Positions 1-8,650 of a stretch of 31,485 nt of DNA are shown one piece after another. Below the pieces are notes generated by a model. That model had not been told where the DNA came from and made no database searches. It was given only the letters and a program-made list of their open reading frames with translations. The DNA is from HGM12587 sp964602445 (lineage in GTDB: Bacteria > Bacillota > Clostridia > Lachnospirales > Lachnospiraceae): the NCBI GenBank assembly GCA_964602445.1, contig CAZRQV010000023.1, positions 1-31,485 on the forward strand, read 5' to 3'. Every line of letters starts with the position of its first letter. The stretch's first letter is position 1. Both the position numbers and the translations under genes were made by a program.

Positions 1-92
1 ATATGTTCTTTAAAGAACTTTGCATGTTTTACTGTTTAGTTATCAATGTTCATTAGTGTTGCTTATTTGTTATCTGCATCAGCAACTCTGAT

Positions 93-121
93 AGAATATC
101 ATATGTTGTTTGCTTTGTCAA
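93..121 (-). promoter_or_regulatory. Strong promoter pointing off the left edge, possibly of an rRNA or tRNA operon
   Basis: On the minus strand there is TTGACA (121-116), a 17-bp spacer and an extended -10, TG-A-TATTCT (98-93). The DNA upstream of the -35 (about 122-155 on the plus strand) is almost pure A/T, like an UP element. The transcript would run leftwards through 1-90, which holds no ORF. That stretch includes a motif resembling pre-16S leaders of Firmicutes (GAACATTGATAACTAAAC on the minus strand) and a TTCTTTAAAGAA palindrome. The promoter elements are seen; the rRNA target is an inference, because the transcribed gene lies outside the window. Confidence 0.55.
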
Positions 122-165
122 CACTTTTTTTAAATTATTTTTTAACTTTTTTTCAAAGTCAAAAA

Positions 166-253
166 CGCAGAAAGAGGGATTTGAACCCTCGCGCCGGTCA
201 CCCGACCTACACCCTTAGCAGGGGCGCCTCTTCAGCCTCTTGAGTATTTCTGC
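166..253 (-). tRNA. tRNA-Ser(GCU)
   Basis: The minus strand gives a complete class II tRNA. The 7-bp acceptor stem is GCAGAAA/TTTCTGC (253-247 with 173-167), with discriminator G at 166. The anticodon arm is CGCCC-CTGCTAA-GGGTG with anticodon GCT (219-217). A long variable arm typical of tRNA-Ser follows, then a T arm with GGTTCAAATCC. It decodes AGC/AGU. The CCA end is not encoded (TTT follows the discriminator). It has its own consensus promoter about 45 bp upstream and runs with the replication fork. Confidence 0.95.
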
Positions 254-300
254 TGAAGTTTTCACTTCTTTGGAACACTGTTTTCCGCAGTGCATGGTTT

Positions 301-329
301 ATTATATGCGACAGTTTTGTTTTTGTCAA
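301..329 (-). promoter_or_regulatory. Consensus housekeeping promoter of tRNA-Ser
   Basis: On the minus strand there is a perfect TTGACA (329-324), exactly 17 bp, then a perfect TATAAT (306-301). Upstream (about 332-355) is an A-tract-rich stretch that looks like an UP element. The predicted start site near 294 leaves about a 40-nt leader before the tRNA 5' end at 253. Confidence 0.85.
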
Positions 330-360
330 CTCTTTTTTTTATTTTTTTTATTTTGCTCAA

Positions 361-417
361 ATTATCAAAGTAAATGCAACACCCAATACCTACAACCATT
401 GCATTTACTTTGGTAAT
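361..417. repeat. 19-bp inverted repeat in the tRNA-Ser/glycosyltransferase gap
   Basis: Arms 361-379 and 399-417 pair over all 19 positions with a single G-U, around a 19-nt loop. The arms are AT-rich. No T-run follows on either strand, so it is not a standard intrinsic terminator. The rest of the 254-610 gene-free stretch holds the tRNA promoter and its A-tracts, and no ORF. No convincing glycosyltransferase promoter could be picked out. Confidence 0.6.
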
Positions 418-610
418 CTATACAGTCAAATTTCCTTAATTTCTAATTTTTAATATTCATCGTGACATTTCAATGGCATTTGGTTATAATCATTTATACA
501 TGATGAAGAACTGTCATTGATTCATTTCAAGCAGTCCGTCATCTGTTTTCCTATTAAATCTATGATAGATAGTAACAATGTTACTGATGTTAAAAGAATA
601 AGGAGTACTT

Positions 611-1561
611 ATGAATCATAAAGAATTAATTTCCGTGATCATTCCTTGTTACAATGAAGAGCAGGTTCTTCCAATTTTAAAAGAAGCACTTTTAAAAGTA
701 ATGGATGAAATGTCAGCCTATGACTTCCAGCTCCTTTTTGTAAATGATGGTTCTTCGGATCAGACATTAAATATTTTAAAATCTTATCATCAGGAAGATT
801 CCCGTATGAATTATCTTTCTTTTTCCAGAAATTTTGGAAAAGAAGCTGCGATCTACGCCGGTCTTCAAAATGCATCCGGACAATATGTTGCCCTGATGGA
901 TGCTGATATGCAGGATCCGCCTTCTCTTCTTCCTGAAATGATGAGTTATCTTCAGTCCGATGAATACGATTGCGTTGCAACCAGACGCTCTGACAGAAAA
1001 GGGGAACCGCCTGTCCGTTCTTTTTTTGCGAAATGTTTTTATAAACTGATCAACAAAATGTCTGATGCGAATATTGTGGACGGGGCAAGAGATTTCAGAT
1101 TAATGAAACGAGTTATGGTAGATGCCATTCTTTCCATGACAGAATATAATCGTTTTTCCAAAGGTATTTTTGGCTGGGTCGGCTTCCGTACCAAATGGAT
1201 TGCCTATGAAAATATAGAACGCGCTGCCGGAAATACCAAATGGTCTTTCTGGAAACTGTTTCTCTATTCTTTAGAAGGAATCATCGGTTTTTCGACAGCA
1301 CCGCTGGCACTTGCCTCTTTCTTTGGAATTTTAATGTGCTTTGTTGCTTTTATATGTATCATCGCGATCATTATTAAAACACTGGTATTTGGTGATCCGA
1401 CTTCCGGATGGCCTTCCATGGTATGCATTATGCTGCTGATTGCAGGGATCCAATTATTCTGTATGGGCATCATTGGTCAATATTTAGCAAAGACCTATTT
1501 AGAATCCAAAAACAGACCTGTTTATATTTTAGCAGAAAACAGTTTAAAAAAAGAAAACTAA
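611..1561 (+). CDS. Family 2 glycosyltransferase, DPM1/GtrB type, with two C-terminal membrane segments
   Basis: 316 residues, starting at ATG 611 behind TAAGGAG (598-605). The N-terminal GT-A fold shows SVIIPCYNEE (8-17), NDGSSDQT (45-52), the metal/nucleotide-binding DAD at 97-99 and QDPP just after. A conserved AGNTKW (206-211) precedes the membrane region. Two hydrophobic helices lie at about 230-257 and 266-292, with a short basic tail. This layout matches enzymes that move a sugar from a nucleotide sugar to a polyprenyl phosphate at the inner membrane leaflet (GtrB, PglX-like, dolichol-phosphate-mannose synthase relatives), supplying glycans for cell-surface polymers. The donor sugar cannot be told from sequence. 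It is monocistronic, ends in a bidirectional terminator, and is head-on to replication. Confidence 0.9.
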   Translation: MNHKELISVIIPCYNEEQVLPILKEALLKVMDEMSAYDFQLLFVNDGSSDQTLNILKSYHQEDSRMNYLSFSRNFGKEAAIYAGLQNASGQYVALMDADMQDPPSLLPEMMSYLQSDEYDCVATRRSDRKGEPPVRSFFAKCFYKLINKMSDANIVDGARDFRLMKRVMVDAILSMTEYNRFSKGIFGWVGFRTKWIAYENIERAAGNTKWSFWKLFLYSLEGIIGFSTAPLALASFFGILMCFVAFICIIAIIIKTLVFGDPTSGWPSMVCIMLLIAGIQLFCMGIIGQYLAKTYLESKNRPVYILAENSLKKEN

Positions 1562-1565
1562 TCTC

Positions 1566-1618
1566 AAAAAGAGGAACGATCCTAAGTCATCACCTGACCT
1601 TTGATCCTTCCTCTTTTT
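1566..1618. terminator. Bidirectional terminator between the glycosyltransferase gene and gyrA
   Basis: Arms 1566-1581 and 1603-1618 pair over 16 positions with one mismatch. An inner GTCA/TGAC pair (1586-1597) sits in the loop. The arms begin with A5 and end with T5, so both strands carry a U-tract. It can serve the plus-strand glycosyltransferase gene and the convergent gyrA. Confidence 0.85.
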
Positions 1619-1704
1619 TATTTCACTTCAGAAACAGAAGTGTGCTTTGCAAGACTTCTTCGCATCGCACAGCCTCTGCTCCCGCAGTTACAATTTAACA
1701 ATTT

Positions 1705-4188
1705 TTAATTTGATTCTGTTTCCTGAATCTCAGCTATTTCTTCTTCTGTTTCTCTTACTTTTGTAATACTTGCTACAGAAATATTTTCTTCTGAAATATT
1801 CATCAGTTTCACCCCTGAGGTAATTCTTCCAAGAACTGAAATATCTTCACAAGAAATACGGATTACAATACCAGCCGTTGTGATCATTAAAAGCTCATTC
1901 TCCTGATCTACAGCCTTCATGCCTACTACATTTCCGGTTTTTTCAATAATGTTATAGCATTTTACACCTTTACCGCCACGATTCTGAACTTTAAATTCAT
2001 TCATAGAGGTTAATTTACCATATCCGTTTTCAGATACAAACAATAAATATTCTCCCTGGCAGGAAAGCTGCATGCCAATCACTTCATCCTGATCTTCTAA
2101 TGTCATACCAATCACACCCATCGATGTTCTTCCGGTAGAACGTACATCCGTTTCATTGAAACGGATACATTTTCCGTATTTGGTAGATAAGAGAATATCT
2201 TTTTTATTATCTGTTAATTTTACTTCAATCAGTTCATCATCTTCTCTTAAATTAATTGCAGCAAGACCTGTTTTTCTGACATTTGCATATTCTTTCAGCG
2301 GAGTTTTCTTTACAATTCCCTTTTTGGTTGCCATAAAGAGATACTGTTCTTCTGCGTAATCTTCCAGTGTGATTCCCGCAGTTACCTTTTCTCCCGGCTG
2401 CAGCTGTAAGATATTGATGATTGCAGTACCTCTGGCAGTTCTGCTTGCTTCCGGAATTTCATATGCTTTTAAACGATACACCCGTCCCATATTCGTAAAG
2501 AACAACATAAACTGATGGGTATCTGTCATAAACAGATCCTCTATGTTATCTTCTTCAATGGTCTGCATTCCTTTGATTCCTTTGCCGCCGCGATTCTGGC
2601 TCTTGAAATTATCCGGAGTCATTCTCTTAATATATCCCATTCTTGTCATAGTAATGACTACATTTTCTCTAGGGATCAGATCCTCCATGGAAATATCAGA
2701 TTCGTCAAATCCGATAGAAGTTCTTCTTTCATCACCGTATTTATTCGAAATCAGCATGATTTCTTCTTTGATCACGCCAAGAAGCACTTTTTCATCTGCA
2801 AGGATGGTCTTTAAGTAATTAATTTTATCCATTAAATCTTTAAATTCTGCTTCCAGTTTTTCTCTTTCCAGACCGGTCAGTGCACGCAGACGCATATCTA
2901 CGATTGCCTGTGCCTGAACATCATCCAAACCAAATCTTTCGATCAAACTTTCTTTTGCAGCCTGAGCCGAGCGGGAAGCTCTGATCAATTTAATGACTTC
3001 ATCAATATTATCCAGCGCAATAAGCAGACCTTTTAAAATATGAGCACGTTCTTCTGCTTTGTTTAATTCATATTTTGTTCTTCTGGTTACTACCTCTTCC
3101 TGATGATGCAGGTAATGAGTCAGCATTTCCAGAAGGCTCATTACTTTCGGCTGATTATCAGCCAGTGCAAGCATGATCACACCAAAGGTATCCTGAAGCT
3201 GTGTATGCTTGTACAGATGATTCAATACTACATTCGGATTTACATCTTTTCGAAGTTCAATATTGATTCTCATACCTTCACGGCTGGATTCATCTCCGAT
3301 ATATGTAATTCCGTCAACTTTTTTATCTTTAACTAACTCAGCGATCTTTTCGATCAGACGAGCTTTATTGACCATGTATGGAAGTTCCGTTACTACGATA
3401 CGGTTCTTTCCGTTGGCCATTGGTTCAATATTGGTTACCGCACGAACACGAATTTTTCCTCGTCCGGTACGATATGCTTCTTCGATACCTCTGGTTCCGA
3501 GAATTTCCGCACCTGTTGGAAAATCCGGACCTTTTACGATTTCAAGAAGTTCTTCAATGGTAGTTTCACGATTTTCTTCAATACGATTATCAATGATCTT
3601 TACCACTGCACCGATGATTTCACGTAAATTGTGCGGCGGAATATTGGTAGCCATACCTACCGCGATTCCTGTGGTACCATTGACCAGCAGATTTGGAAAT
3701 CTTGCCGGCAAAACAACCGGTTCTTTTTCAGTTTCATCAAAGTTCGGCTGAAAATCTACGGTATCTTTATTGATATCCGATACCAGTTCCATCGAAATTT
3801 TGCTCAGTCTTGCTTCTGTATATCGCATGGCAGCTGCGCCATCGCCATCAACAGAACCAAAGTTTCCATGTCCGTCAACCAGCATATAACGGGTAGTCCA
3901 TTCCTGAGCCATGTTTACCAAAGCTCCATAAATAGAGCTGTCTCCATGCGGATGATATTTACCCATGGTATCACCAACGATACGTGCAGATTTACGATGT
4001 GGTTTATCCGGACCGTTGTTCAGCTCGATCATGGAATAAAGGATTCTTCTTTGTACCGGTTTCAAACCGTCTCTGACATCAGGAAGAGCACGGGAAACGA
4101 TAACACTCATGGCATAATCAATATACGATTCTTCCATTGTCTTTTTCAGATCCACTTCATGGATCTTATCAAAAATATTTGGTTCCAT
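1705..4188 (-). CDS. gyrA: DNA gyrase subunit A
   Basis: 827 residues, normal length. The start is ATG at 4188 behind CAGGAG, 13 bp after gyrB. GyrA is the DNA-breaking half of the A2B2 gyrase that introduces negative supercoils. The catalytic tyrosine is Y123 in AAMRYTE. The quinolone pocket reads HPHGDSSIYGALV, with S84 at the E. coli S83 position and G88 at the D87 position. The C-terminal beta-pinwheel carries RGGKG-type GyrA boxes at 531-537 and 735-741, both reading QNRGGKG instead of the canonical QRRGGKG. It is the last gene of the dnaA-dnaN-yaaA-recF-gyrB-gyrA cluster, co-directional with the fork. ParC is less likely, given the direct gyrB partner and the GyrA boxes. Confidence 0.97.
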   Translation of the reverse strand: MEPNIFDKIHEVDLKKTMEESYIDYAMSVIVSRALPDVRDGLKPVQRRILYSMIELNNGPDKPHRKSARIVGDTMGKYHPHGDSSIYGALVNMAQEWTTRYMLVDGHGNFGSVDGDGAAAMRYTEARLSKISMELVSDINKDTVDFQPNFDETEKEPVVLPARFPNLLVNGTTGIAVGMATNIPPHNLREIIGAVVKIIDNRIEENRETTIEELLEIVKGPDFPTGAEILGTRGIEEAYRTGRGKIRVRAVTNIEPMANGKNRIVVTELPYMVNKARLIEKIAELVKDKKVDGITYIGDESSREGMRINIELRKDVNPNVVLNHLYKHTQLQDTFGVIMLALADNQPKVMSLLEMLTHYLHHQEEVVTRRTKYELNKAEERAHILKGLLIALDNIDEVIKLIRASRSAQAAKESLIERFGLDDVQAQAIVDMRLRALTGLEREKLEAEFKDLMDKINYLKTILADEKVLLGVIKEEIMLISNKYGDERRTSIGFDESDISMEDLIPRENVVITMTRMGYIKRMTPDNFKSQNRGGKGIKGMQTIEEDNIEDLFMTDTHQFMLFFTNMGRVYRLKAYEIPEASRTARGTAIINILQLQPGEKVTAGITLEDYAEEQYLFMATKKGIVKKTPLKEYANVRKTGLAAINLREDDELIEVKLTDNKKDILLSTKYGKCIRFNETDVRSTGRTSMGVIGMTLEDQDEVIGMQLSCQGEYLLFVSENGYGKLTSMNEFKVQNRGGKGVKCYNIIEKTGNVVGMKAVDQENELLMITTAGIVIRISCEDISVLGRITSGVKLMNISEENISVASITKVRETEEEIAEIQETESN

Positions 4189-4201
4189 TCTTTTCTCCTG
4201 A

Positions 4202-6118
4202 TTAAATATCTAAATTTTTAACATATTTGGCATTTGCTTCAATAAATTCACGACGCGGCTCTACTTTGTCACCCATAAGTGTCGTAAATGTAATATCCAG
4301 CTCGGAAGCATCATCGTCGTCCATATTCACACGAAGCAGGACTCTCTGTTCCGGATCCATGGTTGTTTCCCAAAGCTGTTCTGCATCCATTTCACCAAGA
4401 CCTTTATAACGCTGGATCTTATTGCTGTTGTCACGGCCTACTTCATTGAGAATCTCATTTAATTCTTCATCACTGTAAGCATACCAGACTTTTTTATTTT
4501 TTTCTAACTTATACAATGGCGGCTGTGCCAGATAAACATAGCCCTGTTTGATCAGTTCCGGCATAAAACGATAAAGGAACGTTAAAAGCAGAGTTGCAAT
4601 ATGAGCACCGTCAACATCGGCATCTGTCATAATAATAATTTTATGATAACGAAGTTTGGAAATATCAAAATCTTCATGAATTCCGGTACCAAACGCTGTA
4701 ATCATTGCTTTGATTTCTGCATTTCCGTAAATTCGATCCAATCTTGCTTTTTCTACATTCAAAATTTTACCACGAAGAGGTAAGATTGCCTGAGTCGCAC
4801 GATCTCTCGCTGTTTTCGCAGATCCGCCGGCAGAATCTCCTTCGACGATATAGATTTCACATTTTTCCGGATTTTTATCGGAACAATCTGCTAATTTTCC
4901 CGGAAGAGCCATTCCATCCAGTGCAGATTTTCTTCTTGTCAGATCTCTTGCTTTTCTTGCAGCTTCTCTTGCACGCTGTGCCAGAATTGATTTTTCCAAA
5001 ATCATTTTTGCAACCTGCGGATTCTGTTCCAGATAAATTTCCAATTTTTCTGACACAATGGTCTTTACTGCTCCGCGGGCTTCTGAATTTCCAAGTTTCT
5101 GTTTTGTCTGACCTTCAAACTGCGGCTCCCCGATCTTAATGCTGATGATTGCTGTCAGACCTTCACGGATATCTTCCCCTGACAGGTTATCTTCAGTATC
5201 TTTCAACAATTTGTTTTTTCGGGCATAAGCATTAAAAGTTTCCGTAACAGCATTTCGAAAACCTGTTAAATGTGTACCACCCTCCGGTGTATTGATGTTG
5301 TTTACGAAACTATAAATATTTTCTGTAAATGCATCGTTGTGCTGGAATGCCACTTCTACATAAACATCATCTTTTTTGCCTTCACAATAAATAATATCAT
5401 CATAAAGAACGGTTTTGCTGTGATTAAGATACTGAACAAATTCCTTAATACCGCCTTCATAATGGAATTCTGTTTCTACCGGTTCTTCTTCTCTGAGATC
5501 TTTTAATACAATGCGAAGACCTTTGGTAAGAAATGCCATTTCACGAAGTCTTGTCTTTAATGTATGAAAATCGAAGACCGTTTCTTCAAAAATTTCTTTA
5601 TCCGGCAAGAAAGTGACACTGGTACCTGTTTTGTCCAGATCACATTCTCCGATGACTTTTAATTTATAAATCGTGCTTCCACGTTCATAACGCTGTTTGT
5701 ATACTTTTCCTTCACTGCAGATCGTAACCTCCAGCCATTCCGAAAGTGCATTTACGACAGATGCACCTACGCCGTGAAGACCGCCGGAAACCTTGTATCC
5801 GCCGCCGCCGAATTTACCGCCCGCATGAAGAATGGTAAATACAACCTCTACTGCAGGAATTCCTGCTTTTTTATTGATACCAACCGGAATTCCACGACCA
5901 TCATCTGTAACGGTGATCGAATTATCCTGATTAATACTTACTTCGATGTTTTTACAATAACCTGCCAGTGCTTCATCAACGGAATTGTCTACGATTTCAT
6001 AGACCAGATGATGCAGACCGCGCAGTGAAGTACTGCCGATATACATTCCCGGTCTTTTTCTTACCGCCTGCAGCCCTTCCAAAATCTGAATTTGATCAGC
6101 TCCGTATTCAACGCTCAT
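4202..6118 (-). CDS. gyrB: DNA gyrase subunit B
   Basis: 638 residues, normal for a Gram-positive GyrB. ATG 6118 follows a strong TAGGAGGAA. The protein hydrolyses ATP to drive gyrase strand passage. Visible: the GHKL ATPase site with catalytic E41, Mg-binding N45 (DNSVDEA) and D72 in TDDGRG; the ATP lid GGLHGVGAS (112-120); the TOPRIM domain with EGDSAGGSAK (425-434) and TDADVDG (497-503). The C-terminus keeps the QRYKGLGEM segment. An 82-bp gap separates it from recF, and only 13 bp separate it from gyrA, so the two gyrase genes are almost certainly co-transcribed. Confidence 0.97.
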   Translation of the reverse strand: MSVEYGADQIQILEGLQAVRKRPGMYIGSTSLRGLHHLVYEIVDNSVDEALAGYCKNIEVSINQDNSITVTDDGRGIPVGINKKAGIPAVEVVFTILHAGGKFGGGGYKVSGGLHGVGASVVNALSEWLEVTICSEGKVYKQRYERGSTIYKLKVIGECDLDKTGTSVTFLPDKEIFEETVFDFHTLKTRLREMAFLTKGLRIVLKDLREEEPVETEFHYEGGIKEFVQYLNHSKTVLYDDIIYCEGKKDDVYVEVAFQHNDAFTENIYSFVNNINTPEGGTHLTGFRNAVTETFNAYARKNKLLKDTEDNLSGEDIREGLTAIISIKIGEPQFEGQTKQKLGNSEARGAVKTIVSEKLEIYLEQNPQVAKMILEKSILAQRAREAARKARDLTRRKSALDGMALPGKLADCSDKNPEKCEIYIVEGDSAGGSAKTARDRATQAILPLRGKILNVEKARLDRIYGNAEIKAMITAFGTGIHEDFDISKLRYHKIIIMTDADVDGAHIATLLLTFLYRFMPELIKQGYVYLAQPPLYKLEKNKKVWYAYSDEELNEILNEVGRDNSNKIQRYKGLGEMDAEQLWETTMDPEQRVLLRVNMDDDDASELDITFTTLMGDKVEPRREFIEANAKYVKNLDI

Positions 6119-6200
6119 GTATTCCTCCTAATGTTGTGCTTTTACGATAAAATGATTCTAATCAGGAACTCTGAAACTTTCCTGTAACACAATTTTTATT

Positions 6201-7286
6201 TTAATTTTCACTTACTACGATTCCGTCGTTTACTCGAAAAATCTTATCGACAGAAAATCTGCAGTTTACAAATTCATCCAATCCGGTACATGTGATCATC
6301 GCCTGGATATCGTGAATATGATTTAATAAATAGTTTTGACGATTTTTATCCAATTCAGACAATACATCGTCTAACAGCAGGATCGGTGTATCTCCTGTCG
6401 TACTTTTTACCAGCTCTATTTCTGATAATTTCAGTGATAACGCTGCGCATCTTTGCTGCCCCTGAGATCCGTATTTTCTTACATCCATATCATCAAAATA
6501 AAATCCAAGGTCATCTCTATGGGGACCTGCCGTTGTTGTTTTCAGCTTCAGATCTCTTTCCCTGTTTTCTTTTAATTTTGATAACAGCATTTCTTCTTCG
6601 CAATTTTTTAAATACAATACTCTCAGATGTTCTTTCCCGCCGGAAAGTGAATGATGAATCTCACAAATAATCTCGTTGAGACGTTCTATAAATGCTTCGC
6701 GCATCTGAATGATCCGCTGTCCGTATTCTGCCAGCTGAAGATCCCAAATATCAAGTGTATCTTCCATGTCTTTTCGAAAAGACAGCTCTTTCAAAAGCTT
6801 ATTTCTCTGGATTACGATCTTATTATATCGGGCAAGGTCTGAAAGATAGATTTTATTTAGTTGACATAACTCGATATCCATAAACCTTCTTTTTTCCGCA
6901 GGTCCGTTTTTAATAATATTCAGATCCTCCGGCGAAAAAAAGACAAAGTTGATCATTCCGAAAAGTTCACTTGCTTTTTTGATCGGGATTCCATCAATGG
7001 CAACACCCTTTGACTTATTGTTTTTCAAATGAATGTCTATTTTGTGTGATACCCCATTTTTCCGAACCATCGTACTGATATGAGACTCTTCCTGTGTAAA
7101 TCTGATCAGTTCCAGATCTTTATTGGTACGATGAGATTTGGTTGTCCCGCTCATATAAACAGCTTCTAAGATATTTGTCTTTCCCTGAGCATTATTGCCA
7201 TATAAAATATTGGTACCATCACTAAAATTTAAATTTAAATTTTTATAATTTCTGTAGTTCTGTAAACTCAGAGATTCAACGATCAT
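6201..7286 (-). CDS. recF: Recombination mediator RecF
   Basis: 361 residues, the usual RecF length. ATG 7286 has a weak AAGGTG upstream and lies 9 bp past the yaaA stop, so translational coupling is likely. RecF is an SMC-like ATPase that helps RecO/RecR load RecA at single-strand gaps. Visible: Walker A GNNAQGKT (30-37), the ABC signature SQGQQR (274-279) and Walker B ILLLDDVLSELD (302-313). The N-terminal LQNYRNY is typical. It keeps the ancestral place between yaaA and gyrB. No remB/yaaB (DUF370) gene is present in the 82 bp before gyrB. Confidence 0.96.
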   Translation of the reverse strand: MIVESLSLQNYRNYKNLNLNFSDGTNILYGNNAQGKTNILEAVYMSGTTKSHRTNKDLELIRFTQEESHISTMVRKNGVSHKIDIHLKNNKSKGVAIDGIPIKKASELFGMINFVFFSPEDLNIIKNGPAEKRRFMDIELCQLNKIYLSDLARYNKIVIQRNKLLKELSFRKDMEDTLDIWDLQLAEYGQRIIQMREAFIERLNEIICEIHHSLSGGKEHLRVLYLKNCEEEMLLSKLKENRERDLKLKTTTAGPHRDDLGFYFDDMDVRKYGSQGQQRCAALSLKLSEIELVKSTTGDTPILLLDDVLSELDKNRQNYLLNHIHDIQAMITCTGLDEFVNCRFSVDKIFRVNDGIVVSEN

Positions 7287-7295
7287 AGAAACACC

Positions 7296-7505
7296 TTATT
7301 TTACGATTTTAATTTCTTCGTCCTGAAAAGAAACCAGATCTCCATCATAGAGTTTTTTTCCTCTCTGATATTCCACCTGTCCATTTAATTTTACAAGACC
7401 GTTTTGGATTGCAATTTTTGCATCCACACCGGACTCTACGAGTCCGCAGGCTTTTAATGCCTGTCCAAGTTTAATATATTCATCTCTTAATTTGATTACT
7501 TCCAT
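7296..7505 (-). CDS. yaaA: S4-domain RNA-binding protein YaaA
   Basis: 69 residues, almost entirely one S4 fold: an EYIKLGQALKACGLVESG start, AKIAIQNGLVKLNG in the middle, and a basic GKKLYDGD end. ATG 7505 follows AGGAG. Small S4 proteins of this kind sit between dnaN and recF in most Firmicutes and have been linked to ribosomal large subunit assembly (name YaaA or RlbA in Bacillus). The RNA target in this organism cannot be read from sequence. It lies 27 bp after dnaN and 9 bp before recF, inside the cluster. Confidence 0.88.
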   Translation of the reverse strand: MEVIKLRDEYIKLGQALKACGLVESGVDAKIAIQNGLVKLNGQVEYQRGKKLYDGDLVSFQDEEIKIVK

Positions 7506-7532
7506 AAGTTCTCCTATCGTTCCAATGTCATT

Positions 7533-8648
7533 CTATGATACTGAAGCATTATTGAAATTCACCGGTAAAATCAGATACGTATAGCTTTGTTTTTTATCTC
7601 TGATAAAACAAGGTGCTTTCGGATTTACCATGTATAATGTTACGATTTCATCATCGATGACACGAAGCGCATCGATCAAAAATTTCGGATTAAATCCGAT
7701 CAAAATATCTTTCCCATCTTTTGTAATATCAATTTCTTCTTTCATGGAACCTAACTGGGAATTGATCTGCAGCTTCATTCCATCATCAGTTACATCAATA
7801 ATGATCGGTTTTTTGTCACCTTCTTTTACAAGAAGGGTTGCACGATCAATACAGCTTAAGAATTCTTTTTTATTGATCTTTACTTTTGTTTCATAATCAC
7901 TGGATAACATCTGGTTAATTCTGAAATATTCGCCTTCAATCAGTCTGGAAACTACCGTTGTCTGATCAAATTCAAACACAATGTGATTCGAAGTAAAGAA
8001 AATATGAACCATAGATTCTGTATCACCGGATAAAATCTTACTGATCTCCATCAGTGTTTTTCCTGGAACAACCACTTTTTGGGATGGATAAGATTCTTTT
8101 AATTCTACATTTCTGATAGAAATACGATGTCCATCTAAGGATACTACTTTCAGCATCTGATCTTCTACTTCAAAAAGTTCACCTGTCATTAATTTATTGT
8201 TTTCATTATCAGCAATCGAGAAAATGGTCTGTCTGATTAATTCTTTTAAGGTAAACTGGGATACTTCGATGGAATCATTTCTTTCTACATATGGAAGATA
8301 AGAAAAATCTTCTCCTGATTTTCCACAGATATTGAATTTTGCTTTTTCGCAAGTGATCACAGCCTGTAATGTGCTGTCTGTTTCGATTACAACATCATTA
8401 TCTGGAAGTTTTCTAACGATTTCGGAAAAGATCTTAGCATCCAAAGCGATCATTCCTTTTTCTAATACATCACCATCAATGATCGTTTCAATTCCAAGTT
8501 CCATATCATTAGCAGTTAATTTAATACGGTCTGTTGTCGCATCAATTAAGATACATTCTAAAATGGCCATAGTTGTTTTGGAAGAAACTGCTTTTGATAC
8601 AATATTAACACCTTTTAAAAGGTTAACTTTCGAGCAAATAATTTTCAT
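7533..8648 (-). CDS. dnaN: DNA polymerase III sliding clamp (beta subunit)
   Basis: 371 residues from ATG 8648. The reading frame stays open further upstream to 8780, but those 44 codons run through the origin and encode no clamp-like residues. AAAGGAG with an 11-nt spacer decides for MKIICSKVNLL. The ring-shaped dimer holds polymerase III and partners (MutS, ligase, RnaseHII) on DNA. Typical features are the three-fold clamp repeats, the SLDGHRIS segment near the middle, the KVVVPGKTLMEI motif, and a C-terminal end YTYLILPVN. It follows dnaA with about 295 bp of origin DNA in between. Confidence 0.96.
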   Translation of the reverse strand: MKIICSKVNLLKGVNIVSKAVSSKTTMAILECILIDATTDRIKLTANDMELGIETIIDGDVLEKGMIALDAKIFSEIVRKLPDNDVVIETDSTLQAVITCEKAKFNICGKSGEDFSYLPYVERNDSIEVSQFTLKELIRQTIFSIADNENNKLMTGELFEVEDQMLKVVSLDGHRISIRNVELKESYPSQKVVVPGKTLMEISKILSGDTESMVHIFFTSNHIVFEFDQTTVVSRLIEGEYFRINQMLSSDYETKVKINKKEFLSCIDRATLLVKEGDKKPIIIDVTDDGMKLQINSQLGSMKEEIDITKDGKDILIGFNPKFLIDALRVIDDEIVTLYMVNPKAPCFIRDKKQSYTYLILPVNFNNASVS

Positions 8649-8650
8649 GA

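Noticed and set aside
46..243. A 65-codon plus-strand ORF
   Set aside because: Its second half is the complement of tRNA-Ser and it has no ribosome binding site.
3631..4221. A 196-codon ORF antisense to gyrA
   Set aside because: A mirror of conserved gyrA codons; no ribosome binding site and no family resemblance.
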